A stretch of 6,530 bases of DNA, taken from an uncultured Paracoccaceae bacterium (GTDB taxonomy: Bacteria; Pseudomonadota; Alphaproteobacteria; Rhodobacterales; Rhodobacteraceae). The position numbers were made by a program, and so were the translations under genes. Shown here piece after piece: positions 1 to 6,180 of the stretch. The stretch spans positions 1 to 6,530 of the forward strand of contig CALEZJ010000213.1 of NCBI GenBank assembly GCA_937927885.1, given 5' to 3'. Under the pieces are notes generated by a model that had not been told where the DNA came from, ran no database searches, and worked only from the letters and a program-made list of their open reading frames with translations. Each line of letters opens with the position of its first letter. Position 1 is the stretch's first letter.

Positions 1-1839
1 GTGGCCGCGCTGGAACGCATCGGCGCCTTTGACCGCGCAGGGCCGATGCTGAACGCGGTGCCGATCCTGGGGCCTGACGCGCTGGAGGATGCGCTGGCCA
101 GCGACCTGCGGCGCGCGGCGGGGCAGACCCTCGGCCCGCTCGACGGCATCCCCTATACCGCAAAGGGCAGCTTCAAGGCGCGTGGATTGCCCTGTGACGC
201 GGGCTCCCCGGCCTTTGCGGGGCTGATCGCCAACGAGGACAGTTTCGCCGTCGAGCGTCTGCGCGCGGCGGGGGCGGTGCTGCTGGGTCTGACAACGATG
301 CCCCCGATGGCCAATGGAGGCATGCAGCGGGGCTTGCATGGGCGTGCTGAAAGCCCGTGGTCTGCGGACTGGCTGACCTCGGCCTTTGGCTCGGGCTCGT
401 CCAACGGGTCTGGCACGGCGGTAGCGGCGGGATACGGGGCCTTTGGGTTGGGGGAAGAAACCTGGTCCTCGGGCCGCGCGCCAGCCGCACTGAATGGGCT
501 ATGCGCCTATACACCGGGGCGAGGTGTGATCTCGGTGCGGGGGAACTGGCCGCTGGTGCCGACCATGGATGTGGTGGTGCCGCACACCCGCAGCATGGAG
601 GACATGCTGGAACTGATGGCGGTGCTGGGGGTCGAGGATCCGCGCAAGGATGGCGATTTCTGGCGTTCGCAGCCCTGGGTTGCTCTGAAGCCGCCCCGCC
701 CGGACTGGCGCGCGCTGGCGCGGGGCACCAACCTGAGAGGCAAGCGTCTGGGCCTGCCTGCGATGTATGTGAACGCCGATCCTCTTGCCGGGACAGCAGG
801 TGGCATCGGCGGATCGACTGGCAAACCAATTATCACCCGCCCCTCGATTCTGGCGCTCTGGGAACGAATGCGTACAAGGATCGAAGCCGAGGGGGCCGAA
901 GTCGTGCTGACCGACTTCCCGCTGGTGACCAATTACGAAGGCGACCGACCCGGCGCGCCGACCATCGCCACGCGAGGGCTGGTCAGCGCGGCCTATCTGA
1001 AGCGCGAGATTGTCGATCTTTCAGCCTGGGCCTGGGACGATTTCCTTCGCCGCAACGCCGATCCCCACCTGAACCGATTGGCGGATGTGGACGGCGCACG
1101 GATCTTTCCCCGCCCGCCCGGCGCCCTGCCCGACCGTTACACGGGCTTTGACGACGACATCGCGCAGTATCCTGCCCACGCCCGCGCGCATCCTTGTGAT
1201 GACTTCCGCACGATTCCGCATCTGGCAGAAGGCTTGTGCGGACTGGAGGAAACCCGGCTCCGCGATCTCGACGACTGGATGGACGACCATCAGCTTGATG
1301 CGGTCGTCTTTCCTGCGCTGGCCGACGTGGGGCCGGCGGATGCTGATGTGAACCCGTCTTCGGCCGATCTGGCATGGCGCAACGGGGTCTGGGTGGCGAA
1401 TGGCAATCTGGCGATCCGGCACATGGGGGTGCCCACGGTAACGCTGCCAATGGGGATCATGGAAGATACCGGCATGCCGATGGGCTTGACCCTGGCCGGG
1501 CGCGGCGGTGGGGATGCGCAACTGCTGGCGCTGGCCGTGGCGATCGAGCGTCTGGCCCCGCCGCAGCCTTTGCCGCCGCGTGCGCCGACGCTGGCCCCCT
1601 TGCCCCCGCTGCCGAAACCAGGTCCGGGTCGCACGCCACGACTTCGCATCACCCCCGAGCGGAATGGCGAAACACCAACCCTGCGTATCGAGTCCGAGGT
1701 ACCGCTTGCCTTTCTCAGCATCGCAGGGCTGCGCCGTGACCCAACCCAACCTTTGCATCCGGCACCTAGCCATCCGTCGTTGGTGGTGGCCGTGTTCCAG
1801 ACCGGTCACGCAGTCTTCGTCGAAACCGGGCATTCCTGA
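1..1839 (+). CDS. Amidase-signature family hydrolase (5'-partial)
   Basis: This is a serine amidohydrolase of the amidase signature family, which cleaves a carbon-nitrogen amide bond with a Ser-cisSer-Lys triad. Counting from the first codon in the window, the triad is Lys55 (GPLDGIPYTAKGS), Ser133 in GSGSSNGSG (131-138) and the nucleophile Ser157 in GEETWSSGR (151-159). Family features continue through GNWPLVPTMDVVVPHTR (181-197) and the C-terminal HMGVPTVTLPMG (474-485). The gene is cut by the window: the first visible residues (ALERIGAFDRAGPMLNAV) match the usual interior of the N-terminal helix, so the GTG at base 1 is probably an internal Val codon and some tens of residues are missing. 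After the catalytic domain come a proline-rich linker (13 Pro in 519-546) and about 65 further residues. The substrate cannot be told from sequence. Its stop lies 5 bases from that of the convergent aldehyde dehydrogenase. The family call is secure; the start is unknown. Confidence 0.95.
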   Translation: MAALERIGAFDRAGPMLNAVPILGPDALEDALASDLRRAAGQTLGPLDGIPYTAKGSFKARGLPCDAGSPAFAGLIANEDSFAVERLRAAGAVLLGLTTMPPMANGGMQRGLHGRAESPWSADWLTSAFGSGSSNGSGTAVAAGYGAFGLGEETWSSGRAPAALNGLCAYTPGRGVISVRGNWPLVPTMDVVVPHTRSMEDMLELMAVLGVEDPRKDGDFWRSQPWVALKPPRPDWRALARGTNLRGKRLGLPAMYVNADPLAGTAGGIGGSTGKPIITRPSILALWERMRTRIEAEGAEVVLTDFPLVTNYEGDRPGAPTIATRGLVSAAYLKREIVDLSAWAWDDFLRRNADPHLNRLADVDGARIFPRPPGALPDRYTGFDDDIAQYPAHARAHPCDDFRTIPHLAEGLCGLEETRLRDLDDWMDDHQLDAVVFPALADVGPADADVNPSSADLAWRNGVWVANGNLAIRHMGVPTVTLPMGIMEDTGMPMGLTLAGRGGGDAQLLALAVAIERLAPPQPLPPRAPTLAPLPPLPKPGPGRTPRLRITPERNGETPTLRIESEVPLAFLSIAGLRRDPTQPLHPAPSHPSLVVAVFQTGHAVFVETGHS

Positions 1840-1849
1840 TCGGCTCAGG
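1835..1849. other. Small inverted repeat at convergent stops
   Basis: The sequence CCTGA-TCGGC-TCAGG forms a 5-bp stem with a 5-base loop, and it contains the stop codons of both the amidase (TGA, 1837-1839) and the facing aldehyde dehydrogenase (TCA, 1845-1847). There is no T-run on either side and the stem is short, so I do not call it a rho-independent terminator. Three of the five pairs arise automatically from two facing TGA stops. Confidence 0.35.
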
Positions 1850-3308
1850 CGATGTGGATGGTCTTGACCTCCAGATAATTGTCCAGCCCCTCGGGGCCCC
1901 CTTCGCGGCCCATCCCGCTTTCCTTGTAGCCGCCAAAGGGATGCTTTGGATCGACGATCAACCCATTGATCGTCAGCCCCCCGGTGCGCATGCGCTGAGC
2001 AAACCGAAAGGCGCGTTCCACGTCGCGTGAATAAACCGCGCCATTAAGGCCAAAGGGCGAGGCATTGGCCTTGCGTGCTGCGTCGTCCTCATCGTCATAG
2101 CCGATGACGGATACGACCGGGCCAAAGATTTCCTCCTGCGCGATTTTCATGTCAGGGGTGACATCCGTAAACACCGTGGGTTCAACGAAAAACCCGCGAT
2201 CCAGCCCCCTCGGTCGCCCGCCGCCGCAGGCCAGCGTGGCACCCCCAACTCGACCGGCAGCGATATAGCCCTCGACCCGTTCGCGCTGTCGGCCCATGGC
2301 CAGCGGGCCCATCTGGGTGCCGGGATCGCCCGGGTCGCCTACCTTGAGTGCGCGCACAGAAGGCAGGAACATGTCCAGGAACTCGGCTTTGCGGGAGTTG
2401 GGCACCAAGAGGCGCGTCAGCGAAAAACAGACCTGTCCAGTGATCGGCATTGAATAGACCATGAGCGACGGCAGAGCCTGCTGGAAGTCGGCATCAGGCA
2501 ACAGCACGGCCGCCGATTTGCCCCCCAATTCCAAAGACACCCTCGCCAACCGGTCGGCGCAGACCCGCATGATATGCTTGCCCACCGCGGTCGATCCGGT
2601 GAAGGCCACCTTGTCCACCCCGGGATGGCGGATCAGATGGTCACCCCCCTCGCGACCCGAGGGAACCAGATTGAACACACCGCGAGGCAGTCCGGCTGCC
2701 TCGATGCATTCGGCAAGGATATAGGCTTCGAGCGGGGTTTCCGGCGAAGGTTTCGCCACCATGCAGCAGCCCGCTGCCAGACCTGCCGCGATCTTGTAGG
2801 ACAACAGCACCATCGGCGCGTTCCACGGCGAGATCGCGGCGCAGACACCCACCGGTTCGCGCAGCACCCGCACCGCGCCGCCATCGTCGCGGCGCCGGTC
2901 GTCGCGGAACGGATAGGTTTCGATCAGATCGGCGTAATAGCGAAACAGCGTCGCATTCTGCCCCACCAGCTTTTTTGTCAGGCTGATCGGCGCGCCTACC
3001 TGCGTCGTCCAGGCCCAGGCGATTTCGTCGAGCCGCCCGGCGATCAGCGCCGACACCCGGCGCAGATAGCTGGCCCTTTCCGCCGGAGCCATGCGCGGCC
3101 AGGGGCCGTTGTCAAATGCAGCGCGCGCAGCGGCGACAGCGCGGTCGATGTCGTCAGGCCCGGCCTCGGGGTAGCGCAGCAGCACCTCCTCGGTTACCGG
3201 CGAGACGACATCCAGCATCCGTCCACCGCGCGGACGAACCCATTCGCCGTTGATGAAGAACTGCTCTGGCGCTTTCAGTGGAACCGCGCTGCGAATGGCG
3301 ATGGTCAT
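1845..3308 (-). CDS. NAD(P)-dependent aldehyde dehydrogenase
   Basis: This 487-residue protein has the normal length of the soluble aldehyde dehydrogenase superfamily, which oxidises aldehydes to carboxylic acids using NAD+ or NADP+. The key residues are all visible: Asn163 in SPWNAP, the cofactor-binding Lys186 in AKPSPETP, the Rossmann-fold FTGST at 236-240, the general base Glu260 in LELGGK, the catalytic Cys294 in GQVCFSLTR, and Glu393 in EEIFGPV. The C-terminal PFGGYKESGMGREGG (457-471) is typical. The ATG at 3306-3308 is preceded by a very purine-rich ribosome site (AGGGGAGGGGAGAGACC, 3309-3325), which supports this start. It lies 51 bases downstream of the isomerase gene on the same strand with no terminator visible between them, so co-transcription is likely. 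The overall form resembles the broad betaine-aldehyde/aromatic/terpenoid aldehyde dehydrogenase group, but the substrate cannot be assigned. Phe295-Ser-Leu after the catalytic Cys, where many relatives have small residues, may shape the substrate tunnel; that is inference. Confidence 0.97.
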   Translation of the reverse strand: MTIAIRSAVPLKAPEQFFINGEWVRPRGGRMLDVVSPVTEEVLLRYPEAGPDDIDRAVAAARAAFDNGPWPRMAPAERASYLRRVSALIAGRLDEIAWAWTTQVGAPISLTKKLVGQNATLFRYYADLIETYPFRDDRRRDDGGAVRVLREPVGVCAAISPWNAPMVLLSYKIAAGLAAGCCMVAKPSPETPLEAYILAECIEAAGLPRGVFNLVPSGREGGDHLIRHPGVDKVAFTGSTAVGKHIMRVCADRLARVSLELGGKSAAVLLPDADFQQALPSLMVYSMPITGQVCFSLTRLLVPNSRKAEFLDMFLPSVRALKVGDPGDPGTQMGPLAMGRQRERVEGYIAAGRVGGATLACGGGRPRGLDRGFFVEPTVFTDVTPDMKIAQEEIFGPVVSVIGYDDEDDAARKANASPFGLNGAVYSRDVERAFRFAQRMRTGGLTINGLIVDPKHPFGGYKESGMGREGGPEGLDNYLEVKTIHIA

Positions 3309-3312
3309 GGTC

Positions 3313-3324
3313 TCTCCCCTCCCC
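3313..3324 (-). promoter_or_regulatory. Strong ribosome binding site of the dehydrogenase
   Basis: On the minus strand this reads GGGGAGGGGAGA and ends four bases before the ATG. It offers two overlapping GGAGG-like cores, the better spaced of which sits about 6 to 9 bases from the start. It suggests efficient independent translation of the dehydrogenase from a two-gene message. Confidence 0.6.
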
Positions 3325-3359
3325 TACCCACCGGCAAAGTGGATGACAGGGCGCGAAAA

Positions 3360-4064
3360 TCAAGCCCTTTCGCCCGCTTGGCCCAACCAGCCGCGATAAT
3401 CGTTGACCAGAAGATGCAAGGGTGGCTCGTCCTCGTCGATGGTGGCAAAGCGGCCGATCGGGTCGCGGAAGATGTTGTCGGTCTCGTCGTCATTGACCGT
3501 CGAGACCTCGCCCACCAGCACATCACCCCCTTCGCCCCAGAAAGCGTGCCAGTCACCGGGGCGAAGCGTGACGCTTTCGCCCGGCGCCAGTATCAGCACC
3601 TCGCCAGGGCCAAAGTCGCGTGCGATCCCGTCGCACAGCACCCGCCCGCCCCGGTCTGGCGCAAAGCCCCCCGATTCGTCGGATCCGTGCAGTTGCACCG
3701 CCAGCATGCCTCCGCCCCGGTTTATGATATCCTCGGCCTTCAGCACATGGGTGTGCATCGGGCTCAGTTGATCCCGGCGCGAAATCAGCAGCTTTTCCGC
3801 GTAGCACATGCCCTTGCCGACGGTCAGATCGGCCAGCAGCCCGTTGCGCAGGGTGAACAGGAACAGGCCCATCCGGTCAAAATCCCCCGCGCCGTAATCG
3901 GTAATGTCCCAACCGCAGCGTGCGTTCACCACATGACGGGCCGCGGGCGCGCGGGCGCGGAATTCGGCAGGAGTCCAGCGGGCAAAGGGTGGCAGAGAAA
4001 AGCCATGGCGCGCGATCATCTCGGCGGCCTCGGTCAGGATGCGGTTGATACGCGAGCGTTTCAC
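3360..4064 (-). CDS. D-lyxose ketol-isomerase family protein
   Basis: The 234-residue product is a single-domain cupin of the D-lyxose isomerase family (Pfam PF07385; characterised members include B. subtilis YdaE and an E. coli O157 enzyme of about 227 residues). These Mn2+-dependent enzymes interconvert D-lyxose with D-xylulose and also D-mannose with D-fructose. The metal ligands are visible as His104 and His106 (PMHTH), Glu111 (KAEDIINRGGG) and His173 (GDWHAFWGE). The family phrases GWDITDYGAGDF (51-62), YAEKLL (88-93), LAPGESVTLRPG (159-170), GEVSTVNDDETDN (185-197) and IDEDEPPLHLLVNDY (209-223) are intact. I chose the GTG at 4062-4064 because the protein then begins MKRSRIN like its relatives and AGAGGGA lies 6 bases upstream. 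The longer frame back to an ATG at 4211 would add 49 unrelated residues and overlap the divergent photolyase. It is the first gene of a probable unit with the aldehyde dehydrogenase. The family is secure, but the natural sugar in this organism is unknown. Confidence 0.93.
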   Translation of the reverse strand: MKRSRINRILTEAAEMIARHGFSLPPFARWTPAEFRARAPAARHVVNARCGWDITDYGAGDFDRMGLFLFTLRNGLLADLTVGKGMCYAEKLLISRRDQLSPMHTHVLKAEDIINRGGGMLAVQLHGSDESGGFAPDRGGRVLCDGIARDFGPGEVLILAPGESVTLRPGDWHAFWGEGGDVLVGEVSTVNDDETDNIFRDPIGRFATIDEDEPPLHLLVNDYRGWLGQAGERA

Positions 4065-4070
4065 GGGCAG

Positions 4071-4077
4071 TCCCTCT
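4071..4077 (-). promoter_or_regulatory. Ribosome binding site that fixes the isomerase GTG start
   Basis: On the minus strand this reads AGAGGGA, six bases before the GTG at 4062-4064. Together with the family-typical N-terminus it decides in favour of the shorter protein over a start at 4211. Confidence 0.6.
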
Positions 4078-4099
4078 TTCGATGGGTCGGCGGATGCCC

Positions 4100-4128
4100 A
4101 GCCTAGGTCAGGCCGCCACCAAGTCCAA
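4100..4128 (-). promoter_or_regulatory. Candidate housekeeping promoter of the isomerase unit
   Basis: Read on the minus strand, TTGGAC (4123-4128) and TAGGCT (4100-4105) are separated by exactly 17 bases, an acceptable sigma-70-type pair for an alphaproteobacterium, though the -10 matches the consensus only at its T, A and final T. Transcription would start near 4093, giving a leader of about 30 bases. A short inverted repeat, GCCT-AGGTC-AGGC (4101-4113), overlaps the -10 and could be an operator or chance. This rests on pattern alone. Confidence 0.3.
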
Positions 4129-4143
4129 GCCCGACTTCGTGCC

Positions 4144-4171
4144 CTTGCCGACCGGGGACTGCGCACCATCT
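4144..4171 (+). promoter_or_regulatory. Candidate heat-shock-sigma-like promoter of the photolyase
   Basis: CTTGCC (4144-4149) and CCATCT (4166-4171), 16 bases apart, resemble the CTTGAA / CCATNT pattern recognised by sigma-32 (RpoH) family factors. Transcription would begin near 4178, just before the ribosome site AGGGG (4184-4188), leaving a leader of under 20 bases. In Rhodobacter relatives, RpoH-type and RpoE sigma factors control photo-oxidative stress genes, so the position is sensible. The match is partial and needs mapping of the transcript start. Confidence 0.35.
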
Positions 4172-4194
4172 GAGGGACGAAGCAGGGGTCGAAA

Positions 4195-5763
4195 ATGGAC
4201 ACAGGTGGCACGATCCGTTTTGTGCTCGGCGATCAGTTGACACGAGGCCTCTCGGCGCTGACCGACCTGAACCCGGCGCGCGACGTGGTGCTGATGGTCG
4301 AGGTGGCGGACGAAGCGACCCATGTCCCCCACCACAAGCAGAAGATCGCCTTCCTTCTGTCCGCGATGCGCCATTTCGCGCAAGCTCTGCGGGACGAGGG
4401 GGTTTGTGTCGACTATGTCACACTGGATGATCCGGCCAATACCCACAGCTTTGGCGGAGAACTCGCGCGGGCGTGGGCGCGGCATCAGCCCGGTGCGGTA
4501 GTGATGACCGAACCAGGCGAATGGAGGGTTCAGGCGATGATGCACGACTGGGCAACACGCCTGCCTCTGGAGATACGCGCCGACGACCGGTTCCTGTGTT
4601 CGCGTAACGATTTCGCCGTCCTGACCCGCGCCCGCAAGACCGGACGGATGGAGTATTTCTACCGCGAAATGCGCAGACGCACCGGATTGCTGATGCAGGG
4701 CGATGGGCCCGCGGGCGGCCAGTGGAACTTTGACCCCGAGAACCGCAAACCCTTGCCAAGGGGTCTTCGCCCGCCCGCGCGACGGCGGTTTGAACCAGAC
4801 GCGATCACACGGCGGGTCCTGGATCTGGTGGGCCTTCGATTTGGCCACCACTTTGGCGATCTTGAACCCTTTGGCTGGGCTGTCACCCGTTTCGACGCGC
4901 TTCTGGCGCTGGATCATTTTCTGACCGATTGCCTGCCGGGCTTTGGCGATTATCAGGACGCGATGAAATCTGGCGAAGACTTCCTGTTTCACGGCCTTCT
5001 CTCGCCCTACCTGAACTGCGGCCTCTTGACCCCGCTGGAAACTTGCACCGCCGCCGAGGCCGAATGGCAGGCCGGACGTGCGCCCCAGAACGCGGTCGAG
5101 GGATTCATTCGCCAGATCCTTGGCTGGCGAGAATTCGTGCGCGGTCTCTACTGGGCCGAGATGCCAGGCTACGCCGCAACAAACCACCTGAATGCCACCC
5201 GCGACCTGCCCGCCTTTTACTGGACCGGCGAAACGCCGATGCGCTGCGTCGCAGAATGCATCGGCACCACGCGCCGCCACGCCTATGCGCACCACATCCA
5301 GCGGCTGATGGTGACCGGAAACTTTGCCCTTCTGGCCGGGGTTGCACCCACGAAAATCGAGGAGTGGTATCTCGCGGTCTATGCGGATGCCTTCGAGTGG
5401 GTCGAATTACCGAATGTGCACGGGATGGTCATGCATGCCGATGGCGGGCGGCTGGGGTCAAAGCCCTATGCGGCCTCAGGCGCCTATATCAACCGGATGT
5501 CGGATTACTGCAAAGGCTGCGCCTTTGACCCGCGCGCGCGACTGGGCCCCGACGCCTGCCCGTTCAACGCGCTCTACTGGAATTTCCTGATCGAGAACGA
5601 GGGTACCTTGGCGGGCAATCCGCGCATGGCCCTGCCCTATCGTACCCTTGCCGCCATGACGCCCGAGACCCGCGCCGCGCTGAGCTCGGCGGCGACGGAA
5701 TTTCTGGACCGGCAATCGACTTGGTCCGCGCCGCCCCGGCAAATCGCGTTCGACAGGTTCTGA
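4195..5763 (+). CDS. FeS-type bacterial cryptochrome / (6-4) photolyase
   Basis: The 522-residue protein belongs to the FeS-BCP branch of the photolyase/cryptochrome family, typified by Agrobacterium PhrB, a (6-4) photolyase, and Rhodobacter sphaeroides CryB. These proteins bind FAD, a lumazine antenna and a 4Fe-4S cluster. The N-terminal antenna domain opens with FVLGDQL (9-15) and has HHKQKIAF (46-53) and TEPGEWRV (105-112). The four cluster ligands are Cys351, Cys439, Cys442 and Cys455, with the same spacing I recall for PhrB (350, 438, 441, 454). The flavin and lesion pocket shows AYAHHIQRLMVTGNFALL (363-380), Met411 and Tyr425 in GSKPYAASG. The PhrB electron-transfer residues Trp342, Trp390 and Tyr391 correspond to Trp343, Trp391 and Tyr392. 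The protein is full length and looks functional. AGGGG six bases upstream supports the ATG. It diverges from the isomerase gene and converges with the OsmC gene. Whether it repairs DNA, acts as a light-responsive regulator like CryB, or both, cannot be decided from sequence. Confidence 0.97.
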   Translation: MDTGGTIRFVLGDQLTRGLSALTDLNPARDVVLMVEVADEATHVPHHKQKIAFLLSAMRHFAQALRDEGVCVDYVTLDDPANTHSFGGELARAWARHQPGAVVMTEPGEWRVQAMMHDWATRLPLEIRADDRFLCSRNDFAVLTRARKTGRMEYFYREMRRRTGLLMQGDGPAGGQWNFDPENRKPLPRGLRPPARRRFEPDAITRRVLDLVGLRFGHHFGDLEPFGWAVTRFDALLALDHFLTDCLPGFGDYQDAMKSGEDFLFHGLLSPYLNCGLLTPLETCTAAEAEWQAGRAPQNAVEGFIRQILGWREFVRGLYWAEMPGYAATNHLNATRDLPAFYWTGETPMRCVAECIGTTRRHAYAHHIQRLMVTGNFALLAGVAPTKIEEWYLAVYADAFEWVELPNVHGMVMHADGGRLGSKPYAASGAYINRMSDYCKGCAFDPRARLGPDACPFNALYWNFLIENEGTLAGNPRMALPYRTLAAMTPETRAALSSAATEFLDRQSTWSAPPRQIAFDRF

Positions 5764-5773
5764 GAGATCTCAG
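5760..5773. other. Small inverted repeat at convergent stops
   Basis: CTGAG-AGAT-CTCAG forms a 5-bp stem with a 4-base loop and contains the stops of the photolyase (TGA, 5761-5763) and the facing OsmC gene (TCA, 5770-5772). It includes the self-complementary octamer GAGATCTC. No T-run follows in either direction, so an intrinsic terminator is not supported. Facing TGA stops account for three of the pairs. Confidence 0.35.
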
Positions 5774-6165
5774 TCCACGCGCTCCAGCGTGACCTCGGCA
5801 TTCAGCGTGTTGCTGATCGTGCAGATCGTCTTCGCCTCGGCTATGATGGCGGGCACCGCCTGCGGATCGGCCAGCACGGGGCCCGAAACGGTGCACTTCA
5901 GGCTTTGCAACCGACCGGGCAGGTCCAGCGACTTTTCCGCACGCACGGTGATGGCAAAAGGCGCCAGCACCTGCCCCTGCCGCGCTGCGACGATACGAAT
6001 CGATTCAACCAGGCAATGCCCGACCGATGCCATCAGGGTCAAAACCGGCTTGTCGCCCGGCGGATGCGGCTGGCCCGGATCCGTGTCGGAAAGCGCAAAG
6101 CTGACAGCCCCCTGCCCGTCTAGGCGCACTTGCACCGGGCCAAAGCGTTTGGGTTTCAAGATCAT
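5770..6165 (-). CDS. OsmC/Ohr family thiol peroxidase-like protein
   Basis: The 131-residue product matches the small alpha/beta OsmC/Ohr fold, whose members reduce hydroperoxides with a pair of cysteines in a dimer in the cytoplasm. The candidate peroxidatic residue is Cys51 in LMASVGHCLVESIRIVAARQG (44-64), at the start of the long central helix. The candidate resolving residue is Cys115 in AEAKTICTISNTLNAEVTLE (109-128). A third cysteine, Cys91, lies in the preceding strand. The length is slightly below that of classical OsmC or Ohr (about 140), and the Cys51 surroundings are closer to the general OsmC-like (YhfA-type) group than to Ohr, so the substrate is open. The ATG is preceded by GAAAGG (6175-6180) nine bases away, overlapping the stop of the transporter gene; the 13-base gap implies an operon. 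Its stop faces that of the photolyase. Confidence 0.9.
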   Translation of the reverse strand: MILKPKRFGPVQVRLDGQGAVSFALSDTDPGQPHPPGDKPVLTLMASVGHCLVESIRIVAARQGQVLAPFAITVRAEKSLDLPGRLQSLKCTVSGPVLADPQAVPAIIAEAKTICTISNTLNAEVTLERVD

Positions 6166-6174
6166 GGTCGGGGG

Positions 6175-6180
6175 CCTTTC
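6175..6180 (-). promoter_or_regulatory. Ribosome binding site of the OsmC-like gene
   Basis: On the minus strand this reads GAAAGG and overlaps the TGA stop of the upstream transporter gene (TGAAAGG). The arrangement suggests translational coupling of the OsmC-like gene to the end of the permease message. Confidence 0.45.

Noticed and set aside
1..3. GTG at the first base as the true amidase start
   Set aside because: The following residues correspond to an interior part of the N-terminal helical region in this family, so the start most likely lies to the left of the window.
1021..1833. A 270-codon open frame on the - strand inside the amidase
   Set aside because: The translation is dominated by Arg, Gln and His with no domain features, and the sense strand encodes a clear amidase throughout.
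2574..4106. A 510-codon open frame on the + strand opposite the dehydrogenase and isomerase
   Set aside because: It lies fully antisense to two well-conserved genes, and its translation is rich in Arg, Ala, Gln and His with no recognisable motif. This is a common by-product of GC-rich codon use.
4065..4211. A 49-residue N-terminal extension of the isomerase starting at ATG 4211
   Set aside because: The extension resembles nothing in the family, overlaps the divergent photolyase and covers its promoter region. The GTG at 4064 has a better ribosome site and N-terminus.
5256..5258. Cys355 as the fourth iron-sulfur ligand of the photolyase (codon at 5257-5259)
   Set aside because: Cys351 gives exactly the spacing of 88 residues to Cys439 that I recall for PhrB (350 to 438), so Cys355 is the less likely ligand.
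4108..5295. A 395-codon open frame on the - strand opposite the photolyase
   Set aside because: It is antisense to a full-length conserved gene, has no family motif and no supporting ribosome site that I could identify. I treat it as a shadow frame.
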